In this document: in pieces, positions 21,755 to 28,680 of the stretch
Layout: the number at the start of each line of letters is the position of its first letter
Position numbering within the stretch: position 1 is the stretch's first letter
From: Streptomyces novaecaesareae
Lineage (GTDB): Bacteria; Actinomycetota; Actinomycetes; Streptomycetales; Streptomycetaceae
Direction: 5' to 3'
Assembly: GCF_000716875.1 (NCBI RefSeq)
Contig: NZ_JNWQ01000088.1
Location: forward strand, 1-28,680
Length of the DNA stretch: 28,680 nt
The notes under the pieces: model-generated
The model's database searches: none
Told to the model about the DNA's origin: nothing
The model's input: the letters and a program-made list of their open reading frames with translations, nothing else
Program-made: the position numbers and the translations under genes

Positions 21755-24585
21755 CCACCAAGGCCGACACCCCCGTGTCCGTGCACCGCGCCGACCGCCG
21801 TACCGATCACCGCGCCGACCACCGGCCCGCACGATGGGTCCGCACCCGGTTGCGCGCGAACCCGCTCGCGGCCGTGCTCATGGCGGCCCTCGCGTTCGTC
21901 ACGATCTTCCTGGCGGCGGCCTTCCCCCGCCTGTCGGACCGGGGCGCGGACGCGGCCCTGCGGGACTTCGTGAGCCACCGGGGCCTCACCGCCACCAGCC
22001 TGCAGACCACGTCCAAGACCAGACCGGAGGACACCGGCGCCGCCCTGGACACCGTCCAGCAGGTGCTCCTGGAGAAGGTCGGCAAGAAGCTGCCGCTGAC
22101 CGCGGCCGGTCAGGCCCACGGTGCCCGCAGCACGGGCTACGGCAACATGAACAACCCGAACTACACCCGGGTCGGCGACAACACCCCTCCGAGCCTCTCC
22201 CTCGTCTACCTCCAGGGCCTCGCCGACCGGGTGACCCTGGTCGAGGGGGCCTGGCCGGGCGCCGTCGACCCCGGCACCCCGCTGCCGATCGTGGTGAGCC
22301 AGAAGGCCGCAGAGGCCATCGGCATCAAGCTCGGCGACCGCGTCGACAACGGTGCCGACGTGACCGGCAAGCCGCTGGCCAGCGTGGTGACCGGCTTCTA
22401 CCGCGTCAACGACCCGCGGGACCCGTTCTGGGAGGAACTCGGCTGCCCGGACCGCGCCTGCTTCCAGGCAGGGGCCAACGGCAACGACTTCCTGAAGACC
22501 ACCGGCTTCTTCGACGGCGGGAGCCTGCGCACGCTGGCGACCTGGGGCTGGACGGTCGAGGACTTCTGGCGGCTGCCCGTCGACACCGGTGCGCTGCGCG
22601 CGGACCAGCTCGACCGGACCCGCACCACCCTCAGCTCCTTCGTCTCCGGGCCCGACGCCGTGCTCCTCGGCGGCGTGACCGGCCGCGCGGACCTGCACAC
22701 CACCTCGCTGCTGAGCGGCATGCTGACCAGCGCGGACACCCGTCAGCAGGCCGCACTGCCGCTCAGCGAGATCGGCCCCGCCGGGGTGGCGGGCGTCGCC
22801 GCGGTGGTGCTGTTCCTGGCCGCCGCGCTCAACACCGACCGGCGCACCGCCGAGCTCCGGCTGCTGCGGGCCCGCGGCGGCTCGCTCACAGGGGTGCTGC
22901 GGCGCCTGCTCGGCGAGGGTCTGGTGATCGTCCTGCCCGCCGCCGTGCTCGCGACCGCGCTCGCCCTGGTCCTGCTGCCGACCCCACGGTGGGGCCACGC
23001 GGTGCTCGCGGCCCTCGCGGCGACGCTGCTCGCGCTGCTGGCCTTCCCCGCCCGGGCCGCGCTGCTGTGGTCGCGCGAGCGGGCCGGCGGCGGCCGACGC
23101 CGGGTGGTCGGCGAGCTCCTCGTCCTGGCGGTCACCGCCGCGGCCGTGGCCGAGGTGCGACGTCGCGGCGTCGGACAGGCCGGCGGCGGCCCGGACCCGC
23201 TGCTGGTCGCCGCCCCGCTGCTGCTCGCGGTGACCGGTGGACTGCTGCTGGCCCGGATCGAGCCGGTGGTGGTCGGCTGGCTGGCGGCGCTCGCCGGCCG
23301 CGGCCGCGGTCTGGTCGGCTTCCTGGGGCTGGCCCGGGCCGCCCGGGACACCTCGGGCCGCCGTCGCCCGTCCGCGCTGCCGCTGCTCGCGCTGCTGATC
23401 GCCGTCACCACGACGGGATTCGGCGCCACCGTGCTCGACACGGTCGACCACAGCCGGACGCGCGCCGCGCAGGTCATGAGCGGCGGAGACGTCTCCGTCA
23501 CCATCCCCGAGTACGGAAAGCTGTCGGAGGAGTTCACCAGGGCCGCCGGTCAGCTGCCGGGCACCCGCGCCGCGACCGGGGCGTGGGTGGAGCCGAAGGC
23601 CATGTTCATCGGCGGCGACCAGGACTACACCAGGGCCTACCTGGTGGTCGTCGAGCCGAAGGCGTACGCCGAGATCGCCCGTACCCTCGGCGTCGGCGGG
23701 TTCGACCCGGCGAAGCTCGCGGGCACCCCCGGCGGCCCGGACACCCCGGTGCCCGCGCTGTTCAGCCGCGACCTGGCCAAGCGGCTGAGCACCGGCGCGT
23801 CCAAGGTGCGCACGCCCAACGGCAACGAGCTGCGCACCACCGTCGCCGGGATCGTCGACGCCACCCCGGCGCTGCCGGATCCGGGCCATCCGTTCGTCGT
23901 GGTGGCCGCCGGGCCCGCGGCGGAACGCCTGCCGGAGAAGGTGCAGGTGAACAGCTGGTTCGCGGTCGGCGACCTCGACCCCGAGCAGGTCAGGACGACC
24001 CTGCGGGAGAAGGGCCTGACCCAGCCGACCGGCCTCGCCAAGCGGCTCGCGGACGAGGCCGCGGCCGGCGGCCGGGGCACCCACGGGCTGCCCCCCGGGT
24101 ACAACGTGCGCAGCAGCCGGGAGACCGGCGCCGCGCTCGCCGACGACCCGCTGCAGCACGCCGCCGGGCGGTTGTTCTGGTACGCGGCCGCGGCCGGTGC
24201 CGGATTCGCCATGCTGGCCGTCCTGCTGACGCTGTTCCGGGCCGCACCCGAGCGCACGGCCGTGCTCGCCCGGCTGCGGACCATGGGCCTGCGCCCCCGG
24301 CAGGGGCTGGCGCTGATCATCGCCGAGGCGATGCCGCAGGCCCTGGCGGCAGCCGTCGGCGGCGGGCTGGTCGCCACGGCGGCCGTCGGACTGCTCGGTT
24401 CGGCCTTCGACATCTCCACCCTGGTCGGCGCCAGGGTCGGCGACGTGCTGGCCCCGGCGCTGGTGCCGGTGCTGCTGCCCACGGCGGGCCTGGCCCTGCT
24501 GGTCGGCCTCGTCGTGGTGCTGGAGACACTGATCGCCGGCCGGCGCCAGATCGCCACCGAACTGCGCGCGGGGGAGCGGCAATGA
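21751..24585 (+). CDS. FtsX-like ABC permease, second subunit
   Basis: A 944-residue permease starting at GTG after a GGAGGA ribosome binding site inside the preceding gene. A basic cytoplasmic start leads into a membrane helix near 38-58 (LAAVLMAALAFVTIFLAAAF), then a large extracellular domain, a block of helices from about 340 to 560, a second extracellular domain, and C-terminal helices near 810-830, 865-890 and 905-925. The layout matches the first permease, indicating a duplicated pair. The stop overlaps the start of a 67-residue protein (ATGA). With the ATPase at the end of the operon it would form a complete MacB-like transporter. Confidence 0.87.
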   Translation: MTTKADTPVSVHRADRRTDHRADHRPARWVRTRLRANPLAAVLMAALAFVTIFLAAAFPRLSDRGADAALRDFVSHRGLTATSLQTTSKTRPEDTGAALDTVQQVLLEKVGKKLPLTAAGQAHGARSTGYGNMNNPNYTRVGDNTPPSLSLVYLQGLADRVTLVEGAWPGAVDPGTPLPIVVSQKAAEAIGIKLGDRVDNGADVTGKPLASVVTGFYRVNDPRDPFWEELGCPDRACFQAGANGNDFLKTTGFFDGGSLRTLATWGWTVEDFWRLPVDTGALRADQLDRTRTTLSSFVSGPDAVLLGGVTGRADLHTTSLLSGMLTSADTRQQAALPLSEIGPAGVAGVAAVVLFLAAALNTDRRTAELRLLRARGGSLTGVLRRLLGEGLVIVLPAAVLATALALVLLPTPRWGHAVLAALAATLLALLAFPARAALLWSRERAGGGRRRVVGELLVLAVTAAAVAEVRRRGVGQAGGGPDPLLVAAPLLLAVTGGLLLARIEPVVVGWLAALAGRGRGLVGFLGLARAARDTSGRRRPSALPLLALLIAVTTTGFGATVLDTVDHSRTRAAQVMSGGDVSVTIPEYGKLSEEFTRAAGQLPGTRAATGAWVEPKAMFIGGDQDYTRAYLVVVEPKAYAEIARTLGVGGFDPAKLAGTPGGPDTPVPALFSRDLAKRLSTGASKVRTPNGNELRTTVAGIVDATPALPDPGHPFVVVAAGPAAERLPEKVQVNSWFAVGDLDPEQVRTTLREKGLTQPTGLAKRLADEAAAGGRGTHGLPPGYNVRSSRETGAALADDPLQHAAGRLFWYAAAAGAGFAMLAVLLTLFRAAPERTAVLARLRTMGLRPRQGLALIIAEAMPQALAAAVGGGLVATAAVGLLGSAFDISTLVGARVGDVLAPALVPVLLPTAGLALLVGLVVVLETLIAGRRQIATELRAGERQ

Positions 24586-24785
24586 CGCGGAAACCGGACA
24601 CCCGGCCCGGGACGGCGGCGAGGGCCGCCGGGAACGCGGCGAGCACTGTCGGGAAAGCGGCGAGCACCGTCGGGAAAGCGGCGGGGGCCGTCGCGGCAGT
24701 GGAGAGCGGCGCCGGGCCGGTGGAGCGCTGCGGGATGAAGCAGAGCGGGATGAAGCAGTCAGTCGAGACAGGAGACGAGCGGTGA
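24582..24785 (+). CDS. 67-residue heptad-repeat protein between permease and ATPase
   Basis: A small basic protein whose frame overlaps the upstream permease stop by ATGA and the downstream ATPase start by GTGA. Its core, residues 12-39, is four copies of a seven-residue unit, two of them exactly AASTVGK, which would form an amphipathic Ala-rich helix. Residues 51-60 repeat GMKQS twice. There is no signal peptide or membrane helix. I do not recognise a family. The double four-base overlap argues that it is translated, or at least that ribosomes cross this stretch to reach the ATPase. It may tether the ATPase, or be a translated linker with no further function. The Cys50 before the GMKQS repeats is its only cysteine. 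Confidence 0.55.
   Translation: MTRKPDTRPGTAARAAGNAASTVGKAASTVGKAAGAVAAVESGAGPVERCGMKQSGMKQSVETGDER
24615..24698 (+). repeat. 21-bp tandem repeat, four units
   Basis: Units at 24615, 24636, 24657 and 24678, each 21 bp and starting GCGGCG. The middle two differ at one base. They encode the heptads of the 67-residue protein. Confidence 0.85.
24732..24761 (+). repeat. 15-bp tandem repeat, two units
   Basis: GGGATGAAGCAG occurs twice in a row with 15-bp spacing and encodes GMKQS twice near the end of the 67-residue protein. Confidence 0.8.
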
Positions 24786-25771
24786 ACACCACCCCCCAGG
24801 GGCAGACGGTCGTCGAGGCCCCCAGCCTGCAGGAACTCCGGCAGCGGGCGCTCGCCGCCGCCGCGCCCAAGGCGTACGGCGAGGGCGCGGCCATCGTCTG
24901 CGACCGGCTGGTCCGGATCTTCAGTGCCGAGGGCGTCGAGGTCCAGGCGCTCCAGGGTCTGGAACTGACCATCCAGCAGGGCGACTTGGTCGCTCTGGTC
25001 GGCGCCTCCGGCAGCGGCAAGTCCACCCTTCTCACCATCCTCGCCGGGCTGGACGTGCCGACCGCCGGCACGGCCACCGTGGCCGGCTGCGACCTGCTGG
25101 AGATGTCCGCCAGGGAGCGGCTGCGCTACCGGCGCGAGGTGGTCGGCTTCATCTGGCAGCAGACCGCCCGCAACCTGCTGCCCTTCCTCACCGCCGCCGA
25201 GAACATCGCCCTGCCCATGCAGCTGCGCGGCCGCCGGTCGAGTGCCGGCGGGGCGAAGCGGCAGGCGGCCCGGGTGGCGGAGTTGATGGAGGCGCTGGAG
25301 ATCGGTGAGCTCGCCCACCGGCGCCCCGACGAGCTCTCCGGCGGTCAGCAGCAGCGGGTGGCGATCGCGGTGGCGATGGCCAACAACCCGCCGGTGCTGC
25401 TCGCCGACGAGCCCACCGGCGAGCTGGACTCCGAGACCGCCGGAGTGATCTTCGAGTCCTTCCGCACCGTCAACCGCGAACTCGGTGCGACCGTCGTCAT
25501 CGTGACCCACGATCCGATGGTCGCGGGCGAGGTGCGCCGCACGGTCGCCATCCGGGACGGGCGGACCAGCAGCGAGGTGCTGCGCCGTACCGTGACGGAC
25601 GAGCACGGCGAGGAGTCGGTCAACGAGCGCGAGTACGTGATGCTGGACCGCACCGGGCGGGTGCAGCTGCCGGTCAAGTTCCTGGAGGCGCTCGGCATGG
25701 AGCACCGGGTGGCGGTCGACCTCGCGGCCGACCACATCGAGGTCCGGCCGGACGACATCGCGGGGCACTGA
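24782..25771 (+). CDS. ABC transporter ATPase with C-terminal AbrB-like domain
   Basis: A 329-residue ATPase, longer than the ~230-250 residues usual for MacB/LolD proteins. An N-terminal helix (SLQELRQRALAAAAP) precedes the core. The core has Walker A GASGSGKST (74-82), Q-loop GFIWQQT, signature LSGGQQQR, Walker B VLLADEPTGELDSE and the VTHD switch. After about residue 283 comes EYVMLDRTGRVQLP and then a LEALGM segment and HIEVRP, which has the pattern of a swapped-hairpin AbrB/MazE-type domain (D-x-x-G-R-hydrophobic-x-L-P, then a helix ending LGM, then a strand). Its start is GTG after GGAG, overlapping the 67-residue gene (GTGA). It should energise the two upstream permeases. The added domain may mediate dimerisation or DNA binding (inference). 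Confidence 0.9.
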   Translation: MNTTPQGQTVVEAPSLQELRQRALAAAAPKAYGEGAAIVCDRLVRIFSAEGVEVQALQGLELTIQQGDLVALVGASGSGKSTLLTILAGLDVPTAGTATVAGCDLLEMSARERLRYRREVVGFIWQQTARNLLPFLTAAENIALPMQLRGRRSSAGGAKRQAARVAELMEALEIGELAHRRPDELSGGQQQRVAIAVAMANNPPVLLADEPTGELDSETAGVIFESFRTVNRELGATVVIVTHDPMVAGEVRRTVAIRDGRTSSEVLRRTVTDEHGEESVNEREYVMLDRTGRVQLPVKFLEALGMEHRVAVDLAADHIEVRPDDIAGH

Positions 25772-25792
25772 CCGGGCCCGGGCGGCGCGGCG

Positions 25793-25978
25793 TCAGCTGT
25801 CGCCGCCCATCCGCTGGAAGAGGCCGCTGCCCTCGGCGTCCGTACGGAGGCCGGGCGGCGGCTCCTCCCGCGCGGTGCGCTCGCCGCGGGCGGTGGCGGT
25901 GCAGAGGGCGAACACGAGCAGGGCACTGGCCGCCACGGCGAGGATGCCCAGTGCGGTCAGGACGCGTAGCCAGGTCAA
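25793..25978 (-). CDS. Small single-span membrane protein (61 aa), TTG start
   Basis: The frame starts at TTG 25978 with a perfect AGGAGG seven bases upstream; a longer frame to 26044 has no such signal and would begin with a non-hydrophobic tail. The protein has one strong hydrophobic helix (residues about 5-27, WLRVLTALGILAVAASALLV) and a short hydrophilic C-terminus rich in R, E, P and G. It sits 150 bases downstream of the AMP-dependent ligase on the same strand and converges with the ABC ATPase gene. I do not recognise a family; it may be a small membrane anchor or an accessory to the ligase. Confidence 0.6.
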   Translation of the reverse strand: MTWLRVLTALGILAVAASALLVFALCTATARGERTAREEPPPGLRTDAEGSGLFQRMGGDS

Positions 25979-26129
25979 GGTAGTGCCTCCTGCGGACGGT
26001 GCGGGGAACCTCGCCGCGGGATGTATCGGCAGGTCGGCCCGCACGGTCGAGTGCCCACGGACGGTTCTTCCCGCCGGGGGCCGCGCGAGAGGTCGCCCGC
26101 GTGGGCGCTCGAAGCACTGGCGGGGCGCG

Positions 26130-27746
26130 TCACACCCCCTCGCACGCCCCTGCGGTGGCGGCGGTCAGCCCGCTCCGGCCGTCGGCCCGTTCGGTCCCGC
26201 CGTCGACCCGCCCGCTCCGGCCGCCGTCCCGTCCGGTCCCGCCGTCAGCCACCAGGGCGCGAAGCACGGCGAGGTCCGGCTTCCCGAGGCCGTTCAGCGG
26301 GATCGCCGGCAGCAGGAGGACCGTGTCCGGGGCGCACCGCGCGTACCCGTGCTCCCGGCTCCAGCGGCGCAGCTGCTCCGCGGTCGTCCGGGAGCCGGAG
26401 GCCAGGGCCACCGCGGCGTGCACCCGCTCCAGCCGGTCCGGGTCGGCGGTCGTGAACATCACCGCCTCGCGGACGTCCGGGTGGGTGCGCAGTGGCTCCT
26501 CGACCTCGCGGGGGAACACATTGTGCCCCTCGACGATCGCCATCGGGTCCCGCCGGCCGGCCACCGTGAGATAGCCGGCCGCGTCCAGGCTGCCCAGGTC
26601 GCCGGTGTCCAGCCAGCCGTCCCGCAGCACCCGCGCGGTCAGCTCCGGATCGCGCCAGTACCCGGCCATCGTCGTCGGCGTGCGGACCCAGACCTCCCCG
26701 GTCCGGCCCGGCGGCAGCTCCGTGCCGTCCTCGTCCAGGACGCGCACCGCGGTGTCCGGGTACGGGCGGCCGGCGGTGGTCAGCAGCCGCGGGTCCAGGT
26801 GCTCGTCCGGGCTCAGCCGGGCGACCGGCCCGCACTCCGTCAGGCTGTACGTCTGGTGCAGCACCCGGCCCAGCCGGCGGGTCGCCTCGGCCAGCCGCCG
26901 GGGCGAGGGCGGGCAGCCGGTGTAGCCGACGCGGCGCAGGCTGCCGGTGTCGGTCGCCGACAGCAGCGGGTGGTCCAGCAGCCGGTAGAGCAGGTGCGGC
27001 GGCAGGTACGTCCGGGACACCCGGTACCGCTCGACCGCCGCCAGCACGGCGCCCGCGTCGAACCCGTCCTGCAGCACCACCGTGCCGCCCGCCGCCAGCG
27101 CCAGGTCCGCCGTCGTCCCGCCGCCGTGGCAGAGCGGGGTGCACAGCAGGAACGTCGAACCGGACGGCAGCGCCGGGCGCGGCGGCCGGGCGAACCGGCG
27201 CAGCACGCCCTTCGGCCGTCCGGTGGTGCCGCTGGTGAACCGCACCGCCATCACGTCCTCGGGCCGGTACCGCGGCTCGAACGCGGCGGGGGAGCAGTCG
27301 GCGGCGGACTCCAGGAGGTCGGTGCCGAGCCCGCGCGGCGCCGGGCCGAGGGAGAGCAGGGCGGCCCCGGGCACGGCCTGGGCGATCCCGGCTGCCGCGG
27401 CCGAGCAGCGCAGCGGGTCGAAGACCAGCGCCGACGTCCCGGCGAACCCGGCCAGCGCCACCTGCTCCGCGACCGGCCCGTCCGGGTAGGGCATCGCCAC
27501 CCGGCAGCCCAGCAGGTTCGCGGCCGACCGCACCAGCAGCGCCTCCGGCCGGTTGCCGGCCAGCACCGTCACCCCGTCCCCGCGCCCCAGCCCGGCCCGC
27601 TCCAGCGCCCGGGCCATGCGGTGCACCGCGTCCAGGCAGTCCTGCCCGGTCAGCGTGTCGTTCCCGGACCGGATCGCCACCCGCCCCGGATCCCGGGCCA
27701 GCCCGTCCAGCACCAGCCCGGTGTACGTCGGGCCCACTTCTGCCAT
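26130..27746 (-). CDS. AMP-dependent ligase, acyl-CoA synthetase-like
   Basis: A 538-residue adenylate-forming enzyme. It has FTSGTTGRPKGV (ATP loop, about 170-181), YSLTECGPVARL (about 296-307), WLDTGDLG (about 373-380), GRRDPMAIVEGHNVFPREVEEPL (hinge, about 393-415) and NGLGKPDL with catalytic lysine near 493. These give an acyl-AMP and usually a CoA or carrier thioester. The carboxylate substrate is not predictable from what I can read. The last ~40 residues are an R/G/D-rich tail encoded by a tandem repeat, beyond the normal end of the family. AGAGGAAGG precedes the ATG, and a -10 box with an overlapping TGACG palindrome lies just upstream. No carrier protein or reductase is adjacent; the nearest partner is the small membrane protein downstream. 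Confidence 0.9.
   Translation of the reverse strand: MAEVGPTYTGLVLDGLARDPGRVAIRSGNDTLTGQDCLDAVHRMARALERAGLGRGDGVTVLAGNRPEALLVRSAANLLGCRVAMPYPDGPVAEQVALAGFAGTSALVFDPLRCSAAAAGIAQAVPGAALLSLGPAPRGLGTDLLESAADCSPAAFEPRYRPEDVMAVRFTSGTTGRPKGVLRRFARPPRPALPSGSTFLLCTPLCHGGGTTADLALAAGGTVVLQDGFDAGAVLAAVERYRVSRTYLPPHLLYRLLDHPLLSATDTGSLRRVGYTGCPPSPRRLAEATRRLGRVLHQTYSLTECGPVARLSPDEHLDPRLLTTAGRPYPDTAVRVLDEDGTELPPGRTGEVWVRTPTTMAGYWRDPELTARVLRDGWLDTGDLGSLDAAGYLTVAGRRDPMAIVEGHNVFPREVEEPLRTHPDVREAVMFTTADPDRLERVHAAVALASGSRTTAEQLRRWSREHGYARCAPDTVLLLPAIPLNGLGKPDLAVLRALVADGGTGRDGGRSGRVDGGTERADGRSGLTAATAGACEGV
26169..26252 (-). repeat. 42-bp imperfect tandem repeat encoding the ligase tail
   Basis: Two units beginning CCCGCTCCGGCC, 42 bp apart, encode the G/R/D/S-rich C-terminal tail of the ligase. 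Confidence 0.6.
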
Positions 27747-27761
27747 GGCCTTCCTCTCACT

Positions 27762-27779
27762 TGACGGTTCGTCAGCCTA
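27762..27779 (-). promoter_or_regulatory. -10 box with overlapping operator for the AMP ligase
   Basis: On the minus strand TAGGCT (27779-27774) fits a streptomycete -10 element. Immediately downstream TGACGAACCGTCA (27774-27762) has perfect 5-bp arms, so it would cover the transcription start. TetR-family repressors commonly use TGACG/CGTCA sites. No -35 is evident. Confidence 0.5.
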
Positions 27780-27895
27780 GTGGACGGGTGCCCCGGGGGC
27801 GCACGGCGGTGCGCGGCCGCCCCATGCGCACCGCCGGTCAGGGGCGGCAACCGGGGTCGCCGGCCGTCGGCGAGCGGTCGGCCGGGCGTTGTTGT

Positions 27896-27901
27896 TAGGG
27901 T
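27896..27901 (+). promoter_or_regulatory. -10 box for the P-loop protein gene
   Basis: TAGGGT lies 13 bases upstream of a GTG codon at 27914, so the transcript leader would be very short. No clear -35 is seen in the GC-rich sequence before it. Confidence 0.4.
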
Positions 27902-27928
27902 TCCCGCTCGGACGTGAACGGGGGGCCG

Positions 27929-28579
27929 GTGGGCAGCAGCGTGGAAGCGGTCGTGGCGCCGCGCGGGGTGGTCGACCTGCGGGGCGAGGCCGGGGCGGGG
28001 TTCGTGGTGGCGTACCCGGCCGACGCCGTGGTGGTGGTGTCCGGGCTGCCGGGCGCCGGGAAGAGCACCCTGCTGCGCCGGTGGTCCGGCGCGCAGGTGC
28101 GCACCGTCGACCCGCGCACGGTGCACGAGGCCTGCGAGGCGGTGATGCCGGCGCGCCTGCCGTACGCGGTCTACCGGCCGTGGGCGCGGCTGGAGCACTT
28201 CAGGCTGCTGCGCTCCTCGGTGCGGCGCGTTGGGCCGCTGCTGGTGCACGACTGCGGCAGCCGCGCCTGGATGCGGCGTTGGCTGGCCCGCGAGGCGGCC
28301 CGCCGCGGCCGCGAACTGCACCTGGTGCTGCTGGACGTCGGCGCCGCGACCGCGCTCGACGGCCAGCGGGCGCGCGGGCGGCACGCCGGCGTCCGGGTGT
28401 TCGCCCGCCACCGCCGGGGCCTGGAGCGGCTGTTGGCCGCCTTCACCCGGCACGTGCGGTCCGGCGGGCCGACTCCGACGCCCGAGGCCTCGTCCGTCCT
28501 GCTGCTGGACGCCGTCTCCCGCTCCCGCGCGCAGGCCGTGGAGTTCGGAGCGAACGGCCTTGGGGCGGGCGGGCATTAG
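27929..28579 (+). CDS. P-loop NTPase, predicted kinase-like
   Basis: A 216-residue protein with a Walker A motif GLPGAGKST after a hydrophobic strand (VVVVSG), the layout of small kinases (zeta-toxin or nucleotide-kinase type). LLVHDCGSR in the middle may be the Walker B strand, and the R-rich DGQRARGRHAG stretch near residue 155 could be the phosphate-binding lid. The start is uncertain: GTG 27929 follows a GGGGGG stretch, while GTG 27914 is only about six bases from the predicted transcript start and could be used without a leader. It is cytoplasmic and stands alone. The substrate is unknown; no antitoxin-like partner is visible. Confidence 0.75.
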   Translation: MGSSVEAVVAPRGVVDLRGEAGAGFVVAYPADAVVVVSGLPGAGKSTLLRRWSGAQVRTVDPRTVHEACEAVMPARLPYAVYRPWARLEHFRLLRSSVRRVGPLLVHDCGSRAWMRRWLAREAARRGRELHLVLLDVGAATALDGQRARGRHAGVRVFARHRRGLERLLAAFTRHVRSGGPTPTPEASSVLLLDAVSRSRAQAVEFGANGLGAGGH

Positions 28580-28594
28580 GGCAAGGCCGTGAAG

Positions 28595-28680
28595 TTAAGG
28601 GCTGATCGGCTCGCCCAGGATGTCGATGCTGATGGTGGCCTTGTAGGTGCGTCGGTCGACGCGCAGGCTCTTGTACGCGT
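28595..28680 (-). CDS. C-terminal fragment of an unidentified protein (runs off right edge)
   Basis: An open minus-strand frame of 28 codons ends at TAA and reads AYKSLRVDRRTYKATI, then SIDILGEPISP. Codon use fits the GC-rich host pattern. It converges with the P-loop gene 15 bases away. I cannot assign a family from this short piece. Confidence 0.4.
   Translation of the reverse strand, partial: AYKSLRVDRRTYKATISIDILGEPISP

Noticed and set aside
19961..21832. 623-codon minus-strand frame within the first permease gene
   Set aside because: Antisense shadow; no start signal and no recognisable fold.
21640..25077. 1145-codon minus-strand frame across the permease-ATPase junctions
   Set aside because: Antisense shadow of three overlapping real genes; the translation is Q/G/R/H-rich without motifs.

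Overview
The window is chromosomal DNA of very high G+C with strong third-position GC bias, GTG and TTG starts, AGGAGG-type ribosome binding sites, TetR/MarR regulators with divergent operators and Tat/Sec-exported proteins. This points to a streptomycete (Streptomyces, Kitasatospora or a close relative). I see no rRNA, tRNA, CRISPR array, intact insertion sequence or phage module. About twenty genes are present; one runs off each edge.

Left third (1-9800, all minus strand). The centrepiece is a 1304-residue single-module synthetase of the Pls/PosA type: an adenylation domain, a carrier domain, six membrane segments and three tandem soluble domains. It is followed by an M1 zinc aminopeptidase whose start codon overlaps the synthetase stop (ATGA), then by a class C beta-lactamase-like serine hydrolase. 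The ten specificity residues of the adenylation domain, aligned by eye to GrsA, read D-A-E-S-I-G-T-V-V-K, close to the lysine code as I recall it. The simplest reading is a membrane-bound poly-lysine-type (epsilon-poly-L-lysine-like) synthetase with its own degrading or self-protecting peptidase. Upstream lies an operon of a small membrane protein and an NmrA-like NAD(P)-binding protein. Two TTAGGTRCCTAA boxes precede it, and a third variant of the box precedes the adjacent marR gene.

Middle (9838-17100). A FAD monooxygenase is divergent from a TetR regulator, with a perfect 16-bp palindrome between them. A strong hairpin and a decayed gene fragment follow. A second TetR gene is divergent from a 110-residue protein of unknown function, with twin 17-bp palindromes over its promoter. 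Two exported enzymes come next: an S33 (tripeptidyl aminopeptidase/SlpD-like) hydrolase and a Tat-exported oxidase predicted to hold FAD by two covalent bonds.

Right third (17212-28680). A MacB/LolD-type ATPase is divergent from a tightly overlapped set: FtsX-like permease (1100 aa), FtsX-like permease (944 aa), a 67-residue heptad-repeat protein and a second ATPase carrying an AbrB-like C-terminal domain. The junctions are GTGA, ATGA and GTGA. Then come a 61-residue membrane protein and an AMP-dependent acyl-CoA-synthetase-like ligase (minus strand), a P-loop kinase-like protein (plus strand) and the end of an unidentified gene (minus strand).

A theme across the window is short in-frame tandem DNA repeats at protein ends (the aminopeptidase, the synthetase, the first ATPase, the ligase tail) and through most of the small 67-residue ORF. 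The most promising candidates for something undescribed are the poly-amino-acid synthetase locus with its unusual hydrolase pair, the small heptad-repeat protein inside the ABC operon, and the ABC ATPase with the AbrB-like domain. All family assignments come from reading motifs by eye; no database search was run.
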